Shown: one piece after another, positions 53,298-61,809 of the stretch
How the letters are laid out: each line of letters opens with the position of its first letter
Numbering within the stretch: the stretch's first letter is position 1
Assembly: GCA_965220465.1 (NCBI GenBank)
Contig: CBDCPZ010000023.1
Coordinates: forward strand, 248,001-312,000
DNA: 64,000 nucleotides
Source: JAHDHW01 sp965220465
Lineage (GTDB): Bacteria; Bacteroidota; Bacteroidia; Chitinophagales; Saprospiraceae
Reading direction: 5' to 3'
The notes under the pieces: model-generated
The model's database searches: none
Seen by the model: only the letters and a program-made list of their open reading frames with translations
Told to the model about the DNA's origin: nothing
Made by a program: the position numbers and the translations under genes

Positions 53298-53771
53298 ATG
53301 AAAGTTGAACTTTGGATGGTTGGAAAAACCAATTTTGATTATTTGAAAGAAGGAATTGAATTGTATGAAAAACGGCTAAAACATTATCTTTCATTTGAAT
53401 TAAATATCATCCCGGATTTAAAAAATTCCAAAAATCTTAGTGCTGAACTAATTAAACAAAAAGAAGGCGCTATTATTCTCCAAAAAATTCAAAAGGATGA
53501 TTTTCTAATTCTTTTAGATGAAAAGGGGAAAGAATTAAACTCCGTTGGGTTTGCCCAATTCATCGAAAAACAATTTCTATCCTCCAAAAAAAGAATTATT
53601 TTTCAAATTGGCGGTGCTTTTGGATTTTCAACGGAAGTCTATGATCGGTCAAATGCTAAAATGGCTTTATCAAAAATGACTTTTTCACATCAAATGGTGC
53701 GATTGTTTTTTGTAGAGCAACTATACAGAGCCATGACTATAATCAAAGGAGAACCCTATCATAACCAATAA
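53298..53771 (+). CDS. rlmH: 23S rRNA (pseudouridine-1915 N3)-methyltransferase
   Basis: A 157-residue SPOUT-family methyltransferase that modifies pseudouridine 1915 in helix 69 of 23S rRNA on the assembled 70S ribosome. Typical features: MKVELWMVGKT start, FLILLDEKGKELNSVGFAQF, the SAM-binding knot FQIGGAFGFS, KMTFSHQMVRLFFVEQLYRA and the short C-terminal GEPYHNQ. The length matches E. coli RlmH (155). The family start is the ATG at 53298, not the TTG 21 codons upstream. The rhomboid gene follows 41 bp downstream on the same strand. Confidence 0.96.
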   Translation: MKVELWMVGKTNFDYLKEGIELYEKRLKHYLSFELNIIPDLKNSKNLSAELIKQKEGAIILQKIQKDDFLILLDEKGKELNSVGFAQFIEKQFLSSKKRIIFQIGGAFGFSTEVYDRSNAKMALSKMTFSHQMVRLFFVEQLYRAMTIIKGEPYHNQ

Positions 53772-53812
53772 TTTTGAACAGACATTTATTTTTTACATTC
53801 TTAAAATAGATC

Positions 53813-54463
53813 ATGCCAGCAGAAATTTCATTGACACTCATCATAGTTATATTGACAGGGATTGTTTCATATCAAGCGTTTGGCAATGCAGCAATGAGAG
53901 AAAAATTGCTTTTGCATCCAAGATCCATCAGAAAACATAATGAAAAATATCGATTTCTCACCCATGGCTTTGTTCATGGAGACTGGGGGCATTTATTGAT
54001 AAACATGTACGTTCTTTATGTTTTTGGTGAAAAAGTTGAACAAGAATTTAATTATATATTTTCGCCTGCATTGGGCAAAATTTTGTTCCTTGGATTGTAC
54101 CTTGGTGGGATTATCCTTTCATCCTTGCCGTCTTATTATAAACATAAACATAATCCATATTACGGAGCATTGGGAGCCTCCGGAGGCACCTCTGCCATTG
54201 TATTTGCTTATATCATTTTTGGACCTTGGGACTGGTTTTTATTTCCGCCCTTGCCGGCGATTTTACTGGGAATAGGTTATTTATGGTATTCTTCATATAT
54301 GGGTAAAAAAGGGCAGGACAATATCGGGCACGATGCGCATTTTTGGGGGGCTGTTTTTGGGTTTGTTTTTACAATGAGCATGTTTACTATTTTTCAACCG
54401 GTCATGGTCGATGTCTTTATCCAACAATTACTTGCAGGTCCCAAGCCACAACCATTTTTCTAA
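53813..54463 (+). CDS. Rhomboid-family intramembrane serine protease
   Basis: A 216-residue membrane protein with about six transmembrane segments. Catalytic elements: HGDWGHLLINM (His60 and Asn64), the nucleophile Ser123 in GALGASGGTSA, and the His176 partner in GHDAHFWGAVFG. Rhomboids cleave transmembrane substrates inside the bilayer; the target is unknown. The order (HxxxN in TM2, GxS in TM4, H in TM6) is the canonical one. It is shortly downstream of rlmH and convergent with the DUF4249 gene (16 bp). Confidence 0.9.
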   Translation: MPAEISLTLIIVILTGIVSYQAFGNAAMREKLLLHPRSIRKHNEKYRFLTHGFVHGDWGHLLINMYVLYVFGEKVEQEFNYIFSPALGKILFLGLYLGGIILSSLPSYYKHKHNPYYGALGASGGTSAIVFAYIIFGPWDWFLFPPLPAILLGIGYLWYSSYMGKKGQDNIGHDAHFWGAVFGFVFTMSMFTIFQPVMVDVFIQQLLAGPKPQPFF

Positions 54464-54479
54464 TTTAAATACCTTAGTT

Positions 54480-55364
54480 TCACAATATTTTTAAAGTAAA
54501 TAATGAACGGGATTCTAAAGTAAATATGCCATGACCGTTATTTATATTATTATGAACCACAACGGGTTCGACGAAAGGATTGCCATTTGAATTATTAAAA
54601 ATATTGTATGATTTTTCAAAGAAATAGCGGTCCTCCGAAATCGAAATTAAGCTAATATCAAACTCAACACTTTCCGCGTTATCGGGATAATCATCATAAG
54701 TGTAAAAATTCAAAGTCACTTCTCTTCCATCAAATGTTGCATCAGAAAAAACCAGAAATTGATCTCCCTCTTCAACAATTGGATTAAAAGAAGACAAAAA
54801 TACGTTTTGGACATAGGCAAAACCGCCTGAAATTACTCTCCCAACAGCACTTATTGAGTAATAATTTGCAATTCCGGAAGGATCTGAAAATTTAATAGTC
54901 ACTTCATTTACCCGTTCACCATCTGGTGTTACAGCACCTTCACGTTCAAAAGAAGCTTCGCTAATTAAAACTGGCTGAGGCATAAATTGTGTTGCGGAAA
55001 CCTCAACAAAATTTGGAGCACTAACCTTCAAAACATACTCTGCATCACTATTTCCTATTGGACTAACATCGGTTTTTCCGTACAAACCATTGGTATTATA
55101 ATCAAAATTAAAAAGCAACTGACCATTTTTGAAAAGTTCGACGGTTGCATTTTCCACAATCACAGGTTGATCAGGTTCCAGCACTCCAACGCTATTTGAA
55201 ACATAAATTGCGAGTGTTGTGTCAATATCTGAAAAGTTGGCTGACACAGCCAAAGCAGGAGTATGCTCAGGAATATCTAATTCGACAACCTGCTCAAAAA
55301 AATTGTCGCCGCAACTCAATATGTTTAACAAAAAGAAACAAAATAAGCAATGAATTATTTTCAT
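54480..55364 (-). CDS. DUF4249 lipoprotein, partner of TonB receptor
   Basis: A 294-residue outer-membrane-type lipoprotein (signal ending NILSC, Cys18). VENATVELFKNGQLLFNF and the N-terminal phrase on ALAVSANFSD match DUF4249, a Bacteroidota family nearly always encoded next to a TonB-dependent receptor with a carboxypeptidase-regulatory-like N-terminus. That layout is present here: the receptor ends 30 bp upstream on the same strand. The pair is presumably a surface import system for an unidentified ligand, distinct from SusC/SusD. Confidence 0.88.
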   Translation of the reverse strand: MKIIHCLFCFFLLNILSCGDNFFEQVVELDIPEHTPALAVSANFSDIDTTLAIYVSNSVGVLEPDQPVIVENATVELFKNGQLLFNFDYNTNGLYGKTDVSPIGNSDAEYVLKVSAPNFVEVSATQFMPQPVLISEASFEREGAVTPDGERVNEVTIKFSDPSGIANYYSISAVGRVISGGFAYVQNVFLSSFNPIVEEGDQFLVFSDATFDGREVTLNFYTYDDYPDNAESVEFDISLISISEDRYFFEKSYNIFNNSNGNPFVEPVVVHNNINNGHGIFTLESRSLFTLKIL

Positions 55365-55394
55365 GTTTAAAGGCTATCTTTTTTTAGAATATTG

Positions 55395-57758
55395 TTAAAA
55401 TTTAAATCGATAGGTTATTGAAGGAATAATTGGAAATAAGCTCACCTGTTTAAATACACGATTTCCCTCAAAATCTCTCCCTGAATAAATAAAATACGGG
55501 TTTTTGCGATTATAGACATTATAGGCTCCGATGATCCACCATCTTTCAAATCTTCCTCTTTTTTTATAAAATTCAACATTTAAATCAAGCCGATGATACG
55601 GATTTATTCTAAATGCATTTTTTGAACCAATCGTTTCAATTTCTCTGGTTTGGACAAATCCATTTTCATAGTCAATACCAACAGGATTATTGTAACGATA
55701 CAAAGGAAGTGTAATCGAATTGCCCGTTCCAAAAACCCAGGCCCCTGTGATCGAAATCCGATCAGTTATCTGATGAGATACTACCAGGGAAACATCGTTG
55801 CGGCGATCATATTTAAAAGGAAACTGTTCTCCGCTGTTTATTTCATCAAATTGACGAAAATTCCAACTCAAAGTATATCCAATCCACCCTGTTGTCTTTC
55901 CTTTCTTTTTCTGAAAAAATAACTCAACACCATAAGCGGTTCCGTCACCCTGAGTTACTTTATCCTGCCAATCATTTTCTAACCCAATAAAATCAACCCC
56001 TTCTTTGTATGAAATGACATTTTTCATCTCTTTATAATATCCTTCCAGCGAAAACTCATAATCCTTCCAAAGTGTTTTTGCTACACCCAAAGCAGCTTGC
56101 CACGAAGTTTGAGGTTTAATTCTTTTTGTACTCGGAACCCACAAATCGGTCGGCAAACTCAATGACTCGTTGGTCAATAAATTAATATATTGAGCCATCG
56201 TACTAAAAGATCCTTTGATGGCCAGTTGATTGCTCAAAAGATACCTTAACCCGATCCGCGGCTGGATAGAGTAATAAAATTCAGTGTCATTTCCTCTAAC
56301 CTTAAAAGCCGAAGCATGAATTCCCAGATTTGCTTTTAAGGCTCCAAATTGCATATCATCTTCCAGATATAAAGCGTATTCTAATGATTTTGCTTGCTGA
56401 GATCCCAAGACGGTATCAAATTCCAAATCATCTACAGCCAGCTCAAATTGAAACGCGCCCGGATCATAAGTATGATGCGTTACACTGGTTCCAAATCGCA
56501 CATAATGATTTGGTGCAGGAATGTAATCGAAATCGATTTTTGCAGTGTAATCTGTTATTCCTGAAAAGTATTTTGCACCGAAAGAACTGAAATTATTATC
56601 ATACTGATCTTCTGTCGAAGTAACCAGGTCGAATTTGTATTTACTGTAAGTGAGTGTCGTATTGGCGAATAATTTATTGTTGATCATATAATTCCAACGC
56701 AACGCAGCAGTGAGATTCCCCCAATCCGTTCTGTTTTCTAATTTAAAAAAGTCACCATCATTATATTTTTCCACGGAGTTGACACCAAAGACATCTTCTC
56801 CCAAATATGCACTAGCATAAAGCCGGTGTTTTTCGTTGAATTTATGATTGATTTTAGCATTTAGGTCGTAGAAATATAACTTGATATCAAATTCTTGAAA
56901 ATCAGTCTGTTGCCCCCTTATTATTGGTCTACCTATAAAATCAATGTAAGTTCTTCGCCCCGAAACAATAAAGGAAGTTTTGTTTTTTACAATTGGTGCT
57001 TCAATGGTCAGTTTTGAGGCGACCAGGCCAAAGGAGCCTTCCATGTGGAATTTTTGATTGTTGCCTTCTTTCATATTTATTTCCAGCACAGATGACAATC
57101 TTCCTCCATATCTCGCAGGGAATCCGCCTTTTGTGAGCGTTACATTGTTAATCGCATCAGCATTGAAAACGGAAAAGAATCCAAGTAAATGGGAAACGTT
57201 ATAAACCGGAACTCCATCGAGAAGGATTAAATTTTGATCGGGACTGCCGCCTCTGACATATAAACCACTTTGGCCTTCGCCCCCTGATTGCACTCCTGGA
57301 AGCAATTGTAATACTTTCAAAACATCAACTTCTCCCATTAAAGCAGGAACCTTTTTTATCTGTTCAACGGGAACAGTGACGACGCTCATTTGGGTTTCTT
57401 CTTCAATTTTGTTCTGTTTTTCTGCAACCACTTCAACGGTCTCCAACTCAATATCAGAGGCCATTTTGATATTTAAAGAGAGATCTTTTTCAAGTTTTAA
57501 TTTATGACTTTGGGTTTGATAGCCAATAAAGGAAAAGGAAAGGCTAATCGAATCGGCAGGGAGTGTTAAGCTATAAAATCCGTAGGTATTTGTAACGGCA
57601 CCTTTTCCGCTCAAATAATCAAATACGTTTGCAGCGATTAGCTTTTCACCGGATAATCCATCTTCAATGTATCCGCTGATTGTGTATTTTTCAATGGTTT
57701 GTGAAAAGCCCTGGAAAGCAAATAGGCAAAAAAGTAGTGTCAAAGTTTTTGTATTCAT
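55395..57758 (-). CDS. TonB-dependent receptor with carboxypeptidase-regulatory-like domain
   Basis: A 787-residue outer-membrane receptor: signal peptide (to about residue 19), a CarboxypepD_reg-like beta-sandwich (about 24-110; TISGYIEDGLSGEKLIAANV), a plug domain (about 115-235; PGVQSGGEGQSGLYVRGGSPDQ is cut short here as LYVRGGSPDQNLILLDGVP), and a C-terminal barrel ending in the aromatic TYRFKF. Energised by TonB-ExbBD to import a ligand, unidentified. It shows no typical siderophore or SusC signature (about 1000 residues). The DUF4249 lipoprotein follows at 30 bp, forming an operon. Confidence 0.93.
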   Translation of the reverse strand: MNTKTLTLLFCLFAFQGFSQTIEKYTISGYIEDGLSGEKLIAANVFDYLSGKGAVTNTYGFYSLTLPADSISLSFSFIGYQTQSHKLKLEKDLSLNIKMASDIELETVEVVAEKQNKIEEETQMSVVTVPVEQIKKVPALMGEVDVLKVLQLLPGVQSGGEGQSGLYVRGGSPDQNLILLDGVPVYNVSHLLGFFSVFNADAINNVTLTKGGFPARYGGRLSSVLEINMKEGNNQKFHMEGSFGLVASKLTIEAPIVKNKTSFIVSGRRTYIDFIGRPIIRGQQTDFQEFDIKLYFYDLNAKINHKFNEKHRLYASAYLGEDVFGVNSVEKYNDGDFFKLENRTDWGNLTAALRWNYMINNKLFANTTLTYSKYKFDLVTSTEDQYDNNFSSFGAKYFSGITDYTAKIDFDYIPAPNHYVRFGTSVTHHTYDPGAFQFELAVDDLEFDTVLGSQQAKSLEYALYLEDDMQFGALKANLGIHASAFKVRGNDTEFYYSIQPRIGLRYLLSNQLAIKGSFSTMAQYINLLTNESLSLPTDLWVPSTKRIKPQTSWQAALGVAKTLWKDYEFSLEGYYKEMKNVISYKEGVDFIGLENDWQDKVTQGDGTAYGVELFFQKKKGKTTGWIGYTLSWNFRQFDEINSGEQFPFKYDRRNDVSLVVSHQITDRISITGAWVFGTGNSITLPLYRYNNPVGIDYENGFVQTREIETIGSKNAFRINPYHRLDLNVEFYKKRGRFERWWIIGAYNVYNRKNPYFIYSGRDFEGNRVFKQVSLFPIIPSITYRFKF

Positions 57759-57873
57759 TGTGGGTGTTTAGGTATTAATTCATTTCTAAACGCAAGTCGA
57801 TCACTTCTATTTTTGGACTTGGTAATTTTAAATGTTTTTGCCAACAGAAGACATATTTTCAAAAATTTGTTAA

Positions 57874-57918
57874 CCTATTAAAAAAAGTAACGAGATAATT
57901 AAATCCGGTTACTTTTTT
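57874..57918 (-). terminator. Terminator after the P5C dehydrogenase gene
   Basis: An 11-bp perfect inverted repeat (57881-57891 with 57908-57918, GTAAC core) has a 16-nt loop. On the minus strand it ends in seven Ts, 52 bases after the pruA stop. Confidence 0.7.
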
Positions 57919-57970
57919 ATGAATTGTTGTTTTTTAAAACAAGCGATTTTAAATGATATCCTAACAAGTG

Positions 57971-59608
57971 TTAATCTTCATCTGCTTCCAAAAAAGGATA
58001 GCGATAATCGGTTGCCGGTACAAAATTTTCTTTAATAGTTCGTGGTGAAATCCATCTCAGCAAATTCAAGATTGAACCGGCTTTATCGTTAGTTCCCGAA
58101 CCTCTTGCACCACCAAACGGTTGCTGGCCAACTACTGCACCCGTAGGTTTATCGTTGATGTAAAAGTTTCCGGCAGTATTGCGTAACTTGTAAGTGGTGT
58201 GGCTAATTACTTCTCGTTCCTTTGCGAAAATTGCACCTGTCAATGCATACGGAGAAGTATTGTCGACGATGTTCAAAGTTTCTTCATATTTATCATCTTC
58301 ATAAATATAAATCGTCAATACCGGTCCGAAAATCTCTTCTTCCATGGTTAAAAAATGTGGGTCGGTAGTGACAATTACGGTAGGTTGGATAAAATAGCCA
58401 ACCTTTTTATCATATTCACCGCCAAGAAAAACCTCAGCTACTGGTGATTTTTTTGCTTCAGCGATATAACCCGAAATTTTATCAAATGCTCGTTCGTCAA
58501 TAACAGCATTGATAAAATTGGTAAAATCCTCTGGAGAACCCATTTTCATGGAATTCAGATCATTTGCCAAATAGGATTTAACATCAGCCCACAAGCTTGT
58601 AGGAATATAAGCTCTGGAAGCAGCGGAACATTTTTGGCCTTGAAATTCAAAAGCGCCTCGTGAAAGTGCCGTGGCAACAACCTTAGCATCTGAGGAAGGA
58701 TGAGCTACCACAAAATCTTTACCTCCGGTCTCCCCTACTATTCTTGGGTAACTTTTATATTTTGAAATATTATTGCCGATTGTTTGCCATAAAATTTGAA
58801 AAACTTTTGTGCTTCCCGTGAAATGCAAACCAGCAAAATCTCTATGATTCAATATCACATCTCCCATAACTGGGCCGTCAGCGTAAACTAAATTGATTAC
58901 ACCTTTTGGTAATCCAGCCTCTTCAAATATTTTCATAATTAAAGAAGCAGAGTAGATTTGAGTCTCAGCAGGTTTCCATACAACAACATTTCCAAGCATT
59001 GCCGGTGCAGAAGGAAGATTACCTGCAATCGAAGTAAAATTGAAAGGCGTCAAAGCAAACACAAATCCTTCTAATGGCCTGTGTTCCAATCGGTTCCAGG
59101 TACCAGCTGAACTTTCTGGCTGCTCAGAATATATTTGAGTCATGAACTGAACGTTGTACCTCAAAAAGTCACAAAATTCAGCAACTGCGTCAATCTCTGC
59201 CTGAAATACATTTTTTGATTGACCAAGCATGGTTGCTGCATTCATTTTGGCTCTGTAAGGTCCAGCAAGTAAATCAGCGGCTTTTAGAAAAATGGCAGCT
59301 CGATCTTGCCAAGCCATTTTTTCCCAACTGTCCTTAGCTGCTAAAGCAGCCTTTATTGCCATTTCAACGTGAGAACTGCTTCCTTTTGAATAATGACCCA
59401 AGCAATGACTTGTTTCGTGAGGCGGATGGATTTCAACTTTATTTTCAGTGGTTATTTTTTCACCACCGATATACATCGGAATGTCTAATTCTTGCGCTTT
59501 TAATTCAGCGATAGCAGCTTGTACTTCTGCCCTTTCAACCGAACCTGCACCGTAGTTCATTATAGGTTCGTTGAATGCTATTGGAACTTCAAATATTGCG
59601 TTTGACAT
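57971..59608 (-). CDS. pruA: L-glutamate gamma-semialdehyde (1-pyrroline-5-carboxylate) dehydrogenase
   Basis: A 545-residue aldehyde dehydrogenase that oxidises glutamate semialdehyde (from proline via P5C) to glutamate using NAD. Family-specific features: LTPFNFTSIAGNLPSAPAML, IVGETGGKDFV (catalytic Glu), FEFQGQKCSAASRAY (catalytic Cys near 328), EIFGPVLTIY, and QPFGGARGSGTNDKAGS. This is the stand-alone PruA form, without the proline dehydrogenase (PutA) fusion; no prodh gene is adjacent. A consensus -7 box lies 41 bases upstream. Confidence 0.95.
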   Translation of the reverse strand: MSNAIFEVPIAFNEPIMNYGAGSVERAEVQAAIAELKAQELDIPMYIGGEKITTENKVEIHPPHETSHCLGHYSKGSSSHVEMAIKAALAAKDSWEKMAWQDRAAIFLKAADLLAGPYRAKMNAATMLGQSKNVFQAEIDAVAEFCDFLRYNVQFMTQIYSEQPESSAGTWNRLEHRPLEGFVFALTPFNFTSIAGNLPSAPAMLGNVVVWKPAETQIYSASLIMKIFEEAGLPKGVINLVYADGPVMGDVILNHRDFAGLHFTGSTKVFQILWQTIGNNISKYKSYPRIVGETGGKDFVVAHPSSDAKVVATALSRGAFEFQGQKCSAASRAYIPTSLWADVKSYLANDLNSMKMGSPEDFTNFINAVIDERAFDKISGYIAEAKKSPVAEVFLGGEYDKKVGYFIQPTVIVTTDPHFLTMEEEIFGPVLTIYIYEDDKYEETLNIVDNTSPYALTGAIFAKEREVISHTTYKLRNTAGNFYINDKPTGAVVGQQPFGGARGSGTNDKAGSILNLLRWISPRTIKENFVPATDYRYPFLEADED

Positions 59609-59648
59609 AGTAATTATAGTCTTTAATAATGGTTTACAAAATTTGCTG

Positions 59649-59656
59649 CAAATGTA
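59649..59656 (-). promoter_or_regulatory. -7 promoter box for pruA
   Basis: TACATTTG on the minus strand matches TAnnTTTG, 41 bases upstream of the pruA ATG. No clear -33 element. Confidence 0.4.
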
Positions 59657-59725
59657 CCATTTTAAAAGAGATATAAAAAACGAAAGTCAGTGTTTTGAAT
59701 AGGAAATTTACATGGAAGACAAAAC

Positions 59726-60184
59726 TTATGAAATTTGAATCTCTTCCGGCAAAAATGGTGAAGCATCGCCCTTTCCTTTTATTATTTCACGGACAATGGT
59801 TGAACTGATATGCGAAAATTTTGGATGGCTGATTAGAAAAACGGTTTCCAGGCCATTGCCAACAATATTGTTTAATTGCGAAATCGTCTTTTCATAATCA
59901 AAATCAGAAGCATTCCTTAAACCTCTGATCATATATTTAGCTCCAATTTCAATGCAATAATGAGCGGTCAATCCTTCATAAGAATCAACTTTGACGGTTG
60001 GTTCGTTTTTAAAAACCAGCTTCAACCATTCCATTCTTTGCTCGAAAGGGAAAAGATATTTCTTTTGAGTATTAACTCCAATCGCCACAATAATCTGGTC
60101 GAAAAGGGGAACTGCACGTTTTACAATATCAACATGGCCGGCTGTAATTGGATCGAATGACCCTGGAAAAATAGCAATTTTCAT
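59726..60184 (-). CDS. coaD: Phosphopantetheine adenylyltransferase
   Basis: A 152-residue nucleotidyltransferase, the penultimate step of CoA synthesis (pantetheine 4'-phosphate + ATP to dephospho-CoA). Motifs: FPGSFDPITAGHVDIV with the TxGH signature, KYLFPFEQRMEWLK, MIRGLRNASDFDYE and the nucleotide loop ISSTIVREIIKGKGD. The length is typical. The macro-domain gene lies 84 bp upstream on the same strand; cotranscription is possible but not demonstrated. Confidence 0.97.
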   Translation of the reverse strand: MKIAIFPGSFDPITAGHVDIVKRAVPLFDQIIVAIGVNTQKKYLFPFEQRMEWLKLVFKNEPTVKVDSYEGLTAHYCIEIGAKYMIRGLRNASDFDYEKTISQLNNIVGNGLETVFLISHPKFSHISSTIVREIIKGKGDASPFLPEEIQIS

Positions 60185-60268
60185 CTTTTTGTAAAAGTTA
60201 GGTTTTAGTGTTTAAAAAGCCTTTCCAAACGATTCTTTTTAGACCTCAATGCAAAATATGGAAAAAAG

Positions 60269-60799
60269 TCAAGTTGCCAATGCTTTAACCTTGTTTTGAT
60301 AAAGCGTATAATTTTCCTCGTCGAAACATACAAATTGAATTTCTTTGATTTGATTATGCTGCTTTATGAATTGCAGGACTGTTGAAATCGCAATATCTGC
60401 CGCTCTGGCTTTTGGAAAATGATAAACGCCGGTACTGATATTTGGAAAAGCAATCGATTCCAGATTATGTTCAATGGCCAGTTTCAAACTGTTTAAATAA
60501 CAATTTTTTAGTTCGTTTTCCTTTCTTTCAAGATCATGACCACTCCAAACCGGTCCAACGGTGTGAATCACAAATTTCGCAGGGAGGTTCCCAGCCGTTG
60601 TAATCACTGCTTCACCGGTTGGGCAGCCACCCTGAGCTGCTCTTATTTTTTTGCAGGCTTCCAGGATCGACGGGCCGCCAGCTATGTGAATTGCTCCGTC
60701 CACACCTCCTCCACCCATTAACGATGAATTGGCAGCATTGACAATCGCATCAACATTGACTTTTGTGATATCCCCTTTTATGATTATTAATCTTTCCAT
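60269..60799 (-). CDS. Macro-domain protein, O-acetyl-ADP-ribose deacetylase-like (YmdB type)
   Basis: A 176-residue macro domain. The ADP-ribose-binding motifs are GDITKVNVDAIVNAANSSL, GGGGVDGAIHIAGG (phosphate loop 1), GEAVITTAGNLPAKFVIHTVGP and PNISTGVYHFP (loop 2). Such proteins hydrolyse O-acetyl-ADP-ribose or mono-ADP-ribose. ATG 60799 gives a standard N-terminus (MERLIIIKGDIT); an in-frame TTG four codons upstream is possible. Confidence 0.93.
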   Translation of the reverse strand: MERLIIIKGDITKVNVDAIVNAANSSLMGGGGVDGAIHIAGGPSILEACKKIRAAQGGCPTGEAVITTAGNLPAKFVIHTVGPVWSGHDLERKENELKNCYLNSLKLAIEHNLESIAFPNISTGVYHFPKARAADIAISTVLQFIKQHNQIKEIQFVCFDEENYTLYQNKVKALAT

Positions 60800-60919
60800 T
60801 TTGACATTCAATTTGACTTTGAAATGTAATAATAATAAAAATAGCCACGTCAGCCATTGCGAACGCAGCTATCAATCGGATGAGATCTGTAATCTTTTGT
60901 GAGTGGTTTGGAGTTGTTA

Positions 60920-61453
60920 TTATTCAATCAATTTAAAAGAATCTAAAAACTTGTCGATGAAAGGATTTAGCCCTTTTTCTTTATAAGTTACCGTTTGAAC
61001 GGAATAATATCTTCGCCCAACCAGATAGGATTTTGTTTTGATGGTGGCTTCCCCATCTTGGTAATTTACTCGCCACAAAATGCCCGGAAATTTTCCCAAT
61101 GAAATTTCGGAAGAATAAAAAAGCTCTCCTTTGACACTTTTTACGGCACTCTCCACTGTTACTTCTAAAAACTCTTTGACCAACTCAGTCGAATCGGAAT
61201 GAATCGAACCTTCAGGATAATCACAATAGCTAATCATATAAACCAGATTATCTGCTTTGTCATCTTCTGACTGGTAAAGAAAAGTATGGTATTCTGTTGC
61301 GCCGATTGGGGTTTCGACTGAATTGAATTTTTCGATAAATTCTCCAGGGGCAAGAACCGTAAATTTCCCCTTTTCAGAAGTAAAGGGATGCCATTTTGTT
61401 TGCAGAAAACTGAACAAAATTATAAAGGGAAATGAAAAGTAAAGTTTGTTCAT
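60920..61453 (-). CDS. Small secreted protein of unknown function
   Basis: A 177-residue protein with a signal peptide (YFSFPFIILFSFLQ) and a single compact domain. The phrases WHPFTSEKGKFTVLAPGEF and a late SYLVGRRYYSVQTVTYKE, FIDKFLDSFKLIE recall a widespread family of Bacteroidota/Planctomycetota exported proteins in which an F-x-V-x-x-P-G-x-F opening and an F-x-x-S-F-K ending bracket the domain; no function is known. It has no lipobox or sorting domain. Monocistronic. Confidence 0.6.
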   Translation of the reverse strand: MNKLYFSFPFIILFSFLQTKWHPFTSEKGKFTVLAPGEFIEKFNSVETPIGATEYHTFLYQSEDDKADNLVYMISYCDYPEGSIHSDSTELVKEFLEVTVESAVKSVKGELFYSSEISLGKFPGILWRVNYQDGEATIKTKSYLVGRRYYSVQTVTYKEKGLNPFIDKFLDSFKLIE

Positions 61454-61809
61454 ATTGTTTAAAAAGCTAATCGAAATAGCCGGAGGTTTTTAATTGATTG
61501 AATATTCATGCAATTTTCATTTTAAAACGACATCAGATTCGAATTAATTCTTAGCAGATTTCAGGAATTAGACGAATCTCTTGCGAAGGTGTTACAGAAT
61601 GACATTTAAATAAGACAAATGGTTGCATGCCCTATTTAAGTTTATAACTTGTCAGCGAAAAAAAAATTCTTTTTTAGAAGTTTGAGTGATGGAATTTATT
61701 GAAAAAATGATTGATTCAGCAGACTTAATGTTATCATTGTATTTCCGATTGAAATGTTTGAAAAAAGGAAATTTAGCGATTTTTAGAAGCTATGTTTATT
61801 CACCCTGGA
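61454..61809. other. Gene-free stretch upstream of the WG-repeat gene
   Basis: An AT-rich region of about 350 bp between divergent genes. A 52-codon frame from 61689 runs into the WG-repeat gene in another frame and looks accidental. I see no tRNA, terminator or consensus promoter here. Confidence 0.4.
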
